A stretch of DNA of 64,000 nucleotides. Source: Trebouxia sp. TZW2008. Lineage: Eukaryota > Chlorophyta > Trebouxiophyceae > Trebouxiales > Trebouxiaceae. The position numbers and the translations under genes are program-made. Positions 56,611 through 64,000 of the stretch are shown here, in pieces. Position 1 is the stretch's first letter. Each line of letters starts with the position of its first letter. The DNA is taken from assembly GCA_002118135.1 (NCBI GenBank), contig BDIU01000134.1, positions 62,570 through 126,569 of the forward strand, given 5' to 3'. The notes beneath the pieces are model-generated. The model was not told the origin of the DNA. It saw nothing but the letters and a program-made list of their open reading frames with translations, and did not search any database.

Positions 56611-59600
56611 ATGGGCGGCATGCGATGGTTGTCGCGCAGGTTGCAGGAATTTTTCACAAAGCAGAAGCCATCGCAAGCATCTGTAAACCCTGATACCCGC
56701 CCGAGCCGGGTTGATACTGGTCCACAGGAGCTGCATGCGCCCCTTCTTCCGGCCAACAATGCCGACTATACCTGTCCAGTGGGGCTTGCTGTCATCACTG
56801 ATGCGGAAAACGCAGCCTCAGACACCTTGCATCCTTGGCAAAAGCCCAGACCCGCAGCGCCTCCGGCTCAGCAACAGTGCACAGAGACGTTGCAGCTCGC
56901 GATTGTAGAGTCGAACGAGGAAGCATCTGTTGCTGAGCACGTCTCAGGGGCTTCTCACGATCTGCTAGCACCAGGTTTCAGGACTCAGTCCTCTGGCCTC
57001 AGGCTGTGTGCCTCCAACCTTCCAGATGCAAATCGCTGTGAGGAAGATGACGATTGTCCCACTTTGAACCAAGAGGAAGTCCATGCAGCAGTCAGGACTT
57101 GTAGCACAGTCAAAAACGGCACCCCGATGCCAGCTTTTGAGACAGCTCTTGCAGACATTTTTATGCAAAACACCGCCGAATTGTGCAGTCAAGAGCCTGG
57201 CATTGGCAGCATCTCAGCACAAGTGGACGCTGTGCAGCCTGGTGTCTCAGGTGCAACAGCAGACCTTGATGCAGCAGTTCCCCAAGAAAGCGCCCCAGAA
57301 AAGTCTGTTGTTCAGCTTGAGTCAGCAACTCAGCCATGCAGTGTGCGACCCCTCGCTGCAACTAGCTGTGCTTTGGGAGCATCTGTGCCGCAACACTGTC
57401 ATGAGAGAAGTGAGGTGAAGCCTGCTGCTGCTGTTAAGGTGTGTATTCAAGCATGGGCTGATTTCCTTGTTCCTGTTGAGCAGAAGGCCAATCTGTAATC
57501 AATGTGCTCAAAGCATTTCTGCCAATGTACAGGTTGCTGGATCTGTCAGGGTTCAGCCAACTGCAGATCAGCCACTCGCAGAACCTGCACGAAACGTGTA
57601 TGCTGAGGCCACACAAGGGTTGGTAACACGCCATAAGGTTCGCTGATTGCTAGACCAAGCAAGCACTGCGCTTTCCACTGCAATGCAGTCACTAACAAAC
57701 AATCTTCGCAACACTGTGAATCTGCGTGCAGCGGTCCCTGAAACAGCAGGCGCAGGCGAGCGACCCGCACACAACTGCCCAAGCAGCAAAAGCTTTACAA
57801 CAGGTGAGGCTGCTCAAGCATGCCTTGCATGCCTCAACTGGCTTGGTGTGGTTGCTGACTTGGCTGACCAAAATGAATGCTCCATTGATACTACGTAAAC
57901 GCTTTGTCAGGTCTTGTTGCGCAAGAAACAAGCTGCAGAGAGGCAAGAAGCTGGCAGTGTGGTGCAAGACAAAGCAGCTGTGTCTTCTCAGGCTGCCATC
58001 ACTCAGCACAGATCTGTGCAGAACCCACAGGTATGCCATTGTTAGGCTTGATCTTGACCTTGAGCACAAAAGCTTGGGCCAGCTTGCAAAGGCCAATAGA
58101 ATTGCAGCTGTCTGTGATCTGAATTTATTGTCATGCAAGACTTTGCTGACGCCATCAATCTCTGCATCTTGAGCCTGGATTGTCACAGATGAATGCAACA
58201 CATGTCTCTACTGAATGCAGGTTGACAACAGCTTAGAAGGTCAATATAACAGAGGGGAGAACTCATTACAAAGGCTTGTTGAGCTTCAGGTAAGTCCTTG
58301 TGGCAGATTAACAATCACTTGTGCTGTGCTGCATCCATAGAGCCTATGTTTCTGAAACGCTGACCTATGTGCACAACACTGATGCTGACTGGTTTTGGGG
58401 TTTGCATACAGACGGAGGCAATTATGGGTTGCTCAAGCCATGCAATAAGCCACCCTCAGCCAAGGGATCCCCAATCAGTGTCAAGCAGGGTTCAACCTCC
58501 GCCAAGCACCCAAATGCCTTCCATTGTGAGTGTGCTTGCACTTCCATGCTTTCATTGCACAGTATGCAGTATCACTATACGCACATGACAGCTTGCAACC
58601 TCACGCAAGATTCCTGACTGCAGTCACACTGTTTGCCTTGCAGTAAATGCACTCAAGGCTCTGCCTCTGCTTTGTACCTCATGCAACCCAGAGCTGATGG
58701 ATCAAAAGCTGCAGCTAGCTTGCTTTGCTCATGCGTGTGTGGGGCCTTGCATCACACACTTGCACAGGCTGCTTTCACTGACTTTTCCTTGATGAACACA
58801 ATTCAGGCTGCAAGTGGGGTTTCTGCTGCTGATGATGGTGGTAATGATCATGCAAGCAGCTCATCCACAGAAATTTTGTTTGATGAGTCTCAGGTCTGCC
58901 ATTCTATTTCAGCTTTCCCTCACTCCCTCTGAAAGTTGGTGCTTAAAGACACTGAGCGGACTGCATTGAGAGAGTCACTGTTCTTGCTGACTGTTCAAGC
59001 ACAAACAAAAGGCTTCTAAACCTTGCTGTACTGGGAATATGCTGCAAGAATGTATGCTAACAGTTTGTATGCTGTGTGCTAGGTAGTCCTGTATGCTGCA
59101 TAGATGTATGATGTATTCTGAGAAGCATGCTGCGCTTCAGGACTGGCAAGATTTGAGTGCAAACATATGCAGGGTCTTGATCAGCTTGTGGCAGCTTTCA
59201 GGCGTGATAAACAGACTGTAGGTCCGCCAGCACACACTGCACCTGCAGCACTGGTTTTCAAACCACAGCAGGTGAACGCGTTTCTCCAACCAGCTGCTGC
59301 AAATTGTGCAGTTGAGTTGCTAGTGCACCCTTGCATAGCATGACTCCTGATTTGGCAGCACTGTCAGTGGTGGCTGTGGGTCAATTGTCAAAGCTGCCTT
59401 CATGCTTTGCGCATCATTTGATGCCGTGCTAAACATGCTGAGCAAAGCTTGGACAGCGCCAGACTACGATTTTGCTCTGTCTCACAGCATGTGAGGGGGC
59501 ATATTTTGAGCATAAGACTGATGTGCTGTTGTGTGTCCATAACAGGTGCCAGAGTTGTCCAGAAGGATGAAAATCCACAACTGGGCAAAGGCATTGTGGC

Positions 59601-61867
59601 TGGTGAGCTCCTGATTCTGACACTTTTCTGCTGCTTGTGTTCGTGTTGTGCAGTTTTCTCCAAGCAGCATCACAGCATAGCTCTGCTATCTTGCGGCTGG
59701 CTGTTTGGTCTAGCTTGTAAAGCTTGCACTCTTTGTCTTCTGCCTTGCCTGCCATACGTGCTAGTCACACTAAACATCATCATGTGAATGACACTGCATT
59801 ACATTTATGCATCACACTGATATTGTTTGATGCAACATCCGATGATGACATAAACATATTAAACTGGAAGATGTGATGGTGCATTTGGATTCTTTTCAGG
59901 AAGCCATGGCTCAACATCCTGCTGAGGCTTTCATCAAGAGGAATGACAGGTGGGCGCCAAAACTTCCATGCTATCTCTCAGCATTTGAGTGCATGACGCT
60001 AATATTATGTCACTACTACTTTGAGTTCCATGTGAGAGAATGATGCTGTTCTGATCTGTGATCAAAAGTTGACATGCCATCAGTCTGGATTGCACTTGAC
60101 ATTCGTAGCTTTGCATTGCGTCAAAACCGACCACCTATTTCTGCCGGAATTTCGATAAGAGGAGCGGTGAGTATCTGATGTTCTTGCCGCGTCGTGAGGA
60201 TTTGGAGATGGGACGGTATTGGGAGGCCTACAAGATGGATTTGCATGTGCCTGCCAGTATGCGTAAGGAGTTTCAATTGCTGCGTGCTGAGCAAGCAGCA
60301 GATGCTGCACGGCTCTACCTGCGGGTCATGCAAACTTTTTCTGGTATGTCCACCTTGACTGACGCTTCTACAGCCTTGCATCCTGCGTGGCACCTATTGA
60401 GCATGAGTTCTATCTTGTGTTGGGACAGTGATTGCATACAAGGTAGCTGCTCATATGTGACAGTGGTTTTGAGCTGATTTTTGGAAGCTGTGTAAACACC
60501 TTGAGTGCTTGTGAACAGCTGCAAAGGCCTTTTGTACAGCATTTACTACATGTGTGCAATTGTGCTGTGCATACAGTTGCAACGCATAAGCAGAGTTGTC
60601 ATGATCAGCCTGGGCATTTCATGTGATGGTTACACAACTTGGGCTGTGGTGTAGAGGTGGGGCTTCTCAAGTACCCTGTGTCCTCATCACGGGTGGCACC
60701 AAACGCACAGGTGGCAAGAATTTGGAGGCTGTGCGTCGCATGCTGGACCAGCAATGTGGTGTATTCATATCTCACTATGACATTCTCACAGACTACCGCG
60801 GCAGTGCAGTCGGATATGCAGTCCACTTGCTGCCTCTGCCATCCACACGTCAAGCGTACGCCTCTGTTGATGGCACCCATGTAGCCTGCATGCTTTTGCT
60901 GGCTGCACTTGTCTGCCTCGTGCCCCCTGGGCTTGCACTTGTTGCTCTAGCACACAGGTGATCAACACTGTTGCCTTGCTTGCAACAGTGCCATCACCAC
61001 ACATGAGTGATGACTGATGTGCTACACCTCAGAGCACAGCAAGGCAACGAATTACATCCTGCTATCAGCAGCTTGCCATTTGTCAAAGCATCGAAATGCT
61101 GCCTCACATCATATCAATCTAGCCCATCATCACGAAAAAAATTCCTTGTGCTGTTGAGGTTATCTGGAGCTGGTGCATTGCTGCCTGCAATGACATTAGC
61201 TTGTGTGCTGCAGTGCACAGAGCAGGCTCTGAACAAGCTGCTCCTTAGCCCTGGGATGCTGAGGCGACTGCATCATGATCAAGCCACTGCTCCTCAAAAT
61301 GCTTGGCAACCCTACATGCATCCTGAGCTGCCCAGATCAGCTCAATGCTGCTCAATGACAGCTCTGAGACCATTTCAAGCCAGAGCTACTGACCTGTTGA
61401 GCCCTGCCCTGAGTGGCACCTTTGGCCGTCAAGCCTTTGGTGTCAATGACTAAGGAGACAATGCCCCTGCAACCCATACCATCCACCCATATGCTTCCTC
61501 CATCCTCAGGACACTTGTAACAAGAAAGATCATCTTCATCTTCAGGTACTACCGGTGGACCACCTTGCAATGTCATGACTTGTATGCTGTATGGCGTTTG
61601 ATTCTGGTCCTTGCCTTGTGACGTGATGCAAGTCAGCTTGGGGACATGTGTACTTCAAAGCAGGGGGTTTGCTGCACAGCACAGTCACAGGGCTTACTCG
61701 GTAATTTTGCATCTGTTGCAGAGGCCAGGCATTTTCGTGAAGGGCTGTGCACCGTTGCCTTGCTTGTCGTGCAGATACAGGAGTTCACACTTGTGTCTGA
61801 TCAGATGTTGATAATGGTGCAGGTCAGCAATTGCAGGCACTACGGCAGCCTGATATACTGCGCCTGA
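56611..61867 (+). CDS. unrecognised 650-residue protein, helical C-terminus
   Basis: Unknown function. Exons: 56611-57438, 57533-57622, 57732-57803, 57911-58030, 58221-58289, 58412-58525, 58768-58893, 59173-59271, 59546-59602, 59900-59949, 60162-60343, 61722-61867; 1953 bases, exact phase. It starts MGGMRWLSRRLQEFFTKQKP. Roughly 500 residues are disordered, Ala/Ser/Gln-rich. The last four exons are different: VPELSRRMKIHNWAKALWLE, MAQHPAEAFIKRNDR, SGEYLMFLPRREDLEMGRYW, EFQLLRAEQAADAARLYLRV, and EARHFREGLCTVALLVVQIQ. These are mostly helical and probably form a folded domain. Exon 60162 uses an acceptor AAGAG|G, a weak site. The stop may be after a 14-nt pseudo-intron (61823-61836); the simplest end is TGA at 61867. 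A 339-base open frame in the long last intron is left out. Confidence 0.62.
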
Positions 61868-62455
61868 CCACTGCCCACATACATCTGCACCTTTGCACAC
61901 TGAGGGCTAAAAGACTCCTGCACCACAAATGGTGTTTATTCAACACCACCACGCAGGAATGCTCGCCAAAATTTGCTCACGGCTGTTTACATTGTTGCAC
62001 TGCTCTGAATGCATTGCAGATGTTTAGCGTTAGGGCAGATTGTGTTATTTATAGACTAGACTACAATATAAGCAACTGTGAGAATGTTTCCTTCATCTTT
62101 CAGCTTTGATCAAAGCATTTTCTCAAAGGACATGCAACCCAGATAAGAAGAGGTACAGCAGGCTAGCACGGTTCTTGGCAGTAGCACGCTTCAAAGCTGA
62201 ATCAATGAGTTTGAACGGCTTTGCAAAAGAGTCTGAGTTAGCTGCATACCAAAGCGTGAGCTTTGAGCTGGCACTTCATCAATCTCAGATTATAACATAC
62301 GCCGTTATGTGGCCTCCTCACCACCTACACAAACCATTGAAGATGGCCTTCAACCAAATCGCGCTTGTTTGCCTGTTGCTGGATATCATGTTGATGGCCA
62401 ATCTAAAGAATACTGCACCAGTAGTAGTCTCTGGATGTTTCTCTTTGCAAGCTGT
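61868..62455. other. convergent spacer
   Basis: Between two convergent stops. A plus-strand frame of 118 codons (62106-62462) with a start-like TTG has a reasonable first half (RYSRLARFLAVARFKAESM) but no acceptor in phase with the upstream gene; unassigned. Confidence 0.4.
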
Positions 62456-63875
62456 CTATTGAGCGCCCACAGCGTTCAATTCTCGCAGAAAGCCCTCATA
62501 AGCAGTTTGAGCATCGGTAACGACCTGTTTGGCAATTGCCCTCTGGGCCTGGGCTTCATCCCTCTGCGCTTGCACAGCCACAAGCTCCAGCTGCAAAATC
62601 ACAACCACATTTTGCATGCATAGCCATCTGTAGCCTGCTGACACAGGACCTTTGTTCCTCAGCAAACGTCTTTAGCTCACAAAGGCAGTACAAATCTGAT
62701 ACTATTTGATCTGTCATGTGTGGAGACACTGACCCTTAAAGACACCACGAATATATGGTCTGCAAATTGTGTCATCTACAGCAGTAGCAATGCCAGTGTC
62801 AGCCATTCTCACAACAGCATGCTGTGATTGATACCTGCAGAGGGTGTGGGGTGTCTTTCGTCCTAATTCCTGACTTTGCTACTGTTGCTGAGAGGCTCCT
62901 TTCTCTTTCTAGCAAGCTTTGAACCTTGTCATCAGCCCTCTGCAACTCAGTCTACACCAGCAATCAAGTCAGACAGCATAGACGTTAACATAGTCTTGAT
63001 CAAGGATTGAATGTTGTTGCGGTCATGGATTGAATGTTGTTGCCATATATTGAGAACACATGCTGGCTGCACCCTGCAGTGATGCGACCTGAATGTGAAT
63101 TTGCATGCCTTGAAAATGTCATAAAGCATCACAGAACAGCAACGAAATATGAGGAAGCCTCCAAGTCAAGGCAGCATGTGACTGAATGCGATGTGCTGTG
63201 ACCACCATGTCTATGCAAATGCACTGGGAGGACTTGCTTGTGATAGGCTAATCTAGATCTGTAATGGGGACTTGCAGGCAATATGGAACGCTGACGCGTC
63301 GCTCACTCACAATCCGCCTACTCACCAATACCGACTACGAGGAACGTAAACAGGCAAAGCAGATGTGACAATCACCAGCAACATGCCAGCGTTGCAATCA
63401 GCTTGGCATTTCAAGCAGTATTTGCAACATTGTAGCCCAGCGCATGATGCACTGGCAAGGCACCAAATGGCATCATGCAGATCATTACCTTGGCCATGCT
63501 TAGCAGCACCTTTGTGTATGCTGTACAACTGTCCTTGCGGGTCAAGGATGCAAGGCTGGACTGTATAGCAACATGCAAACAGGAGTTCACACTGTTCAAT
63601 ATCAAAACTTGCTCTTGATGTTTGGCATGAGACTCCCACTGGCAACTGTACACAAGGACTGGAACTTGTTCATGAAGGATGCAAGGCTGGACTGTATAGC
63701 AACATGCGAACAATCACACTGCTCCACATCTTATGTTCATCTTGATGATTTTGCATCGAAGTTCAAGCACAGACAGGCACTGTGATTTGCTCACATAGGA
63801 TGACTGGAAGGCAGCAAGTTGAGGAAGAACCTGTTGCTTGATCAGCCGGGGCACATTGCCGATGCTGCTGTCCAT
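62456..63875 (-). CDS. unrecognised coiled-coil protein
   Basis: Minus-strand gene; exons I can support are 63875-63795 (MDSSIGNVPRLIKQQVLPQL.., 27 codons, donor TAT|GTGAGC), 62951-62835 (TELQRADDKVQSLLERERSL..) and 62590-62456 (RDEAQAQRAIAKQVVTDAQT.. ending NAVGAQ, stop). All are phase 0. A middle exon starting SSLAS after CTATACAG is likely, but two near-identical candidates exist (about 63697 and 63567), so the centre is unresolved. The C-terminal half is heptad-like and charged, suggesting a coiled coil. No family recognised. Confidence 0.6.
63544..63713 (-). repeat. duplicated exon-start segment
   Basis: 63544-63582 and 63676-63713 are direct repeats (AAGGATGCAAGGCTGGACTG, TATAGCAACATGC), read on the minus strand as CTATACAG|TCCAGCCTTGCATCC. 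Both provide a candidate acceptor for the same exon of the coiled-coil gene. Confidence 0.8.
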
Positions 63876-64000
63876 AATTAAGGTAGACAGCCTTGACCTG
63901 CAAAGGCAGAGATACGCAGTTGAGGCTATGGGCTGTATCGATACTCGGACCGTCGCACCCCTCGACTTGAGGAGAAGTGCAGCGTATGTCTGCAGAACCG
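63876..64000. other. window end, 5-prime flank of coiled-coil gene
   Basis: Only 125 bases; presumably leader or promoter. Nothing else seen. Confidence 0.4.

Noticed and set aside
60623..60961. Plus-strand 112-codon frame in the last intron of the unknown gene as an exon
   Set aside because: Its phase does not fit between exons 60162-60343 and 61722-61867, which join directly in phase.
62106..62462. Plus-strand 118-codon frame as the continuation of the unknown gene
   Set aside because: The only acceptor (TTTCAG at 62103) in the needed phase gives CTT TGA, a stop after one codon.

Overview
This is nuclear DNA from a eukaryote, most likely a green alga (chlorophyte, possibly trebouxiophyte; the class is inference). 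Every gene is cut into many short exons with GT..AG introns. The gene set is plant-type: a plastid TerC homologue, a trehalose-6-phosphate phosphatase, an ANP/NPK1-like MAPKKK, the splicing factor ZMAT2/Snu23 and the chromatin protein DEK. I built the exon chains by hand from splice signals, reading-frame phase and family similarity. Eight multi-exon models close in phase from start to stop.

Layout. 467-1923 (+) METTL7-like methyltransferase; 2322-3194 (-) metallophosphoesterase; 3973-14832 (+) MAPKKK; 15356-17926 (-) ZMAT2; 18354-24586 (+) DEK; 26149-27095 (-) small basic nucleolar-type protein (LLPH/DUF2423-like); 27829-30715 (-) TerC; about 31131-42278 (+) very large low-complexity protein with a C-terminal RING finger; 43334-49198 (+) trehalose-6-phosphate phosphatase with a long tail; 53143-56309 (-) divergent protein kinase; 56611-61867 (+) unrecognised 650-residue protein; 62456-63875 (-) unrecognised coiled-coil protein. 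Four gene pairs are divergent with short shared promoters. About 3.8 kb (49.35-53.14 kb) has no gene I can build.

The most striking signal is not a gene. In at least five of the genes (MAPKKK, ZMAT2, DEK, RING, TPP), introns and 3-prime flanks carry extra, mostly decayed, tandem copies of the neighbouring exon or exon edge. Some keep an open frame or an intact splice site. This looks like a window-wide process of local segmental duplication across exon-intron junctions, which could create alternative exons, splice sites and new introns.

Other non-genic content: a TA-flanked pogo/Tigger-like DNA transposon (21827-22605) with a truncated transposase reading frame ending in a PCNA-box-like motif; a related short element whose end sits exactly at a TerC 5-prime splice site; three 3-prime ends of one LINE-like family; an 8-copy, 40-bp minisatellite; and very short candidate introns (16, 21 and 14 nt). 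The genes are ordinary unlinked eukaryotic genes; nothing indicates a shared pathway.
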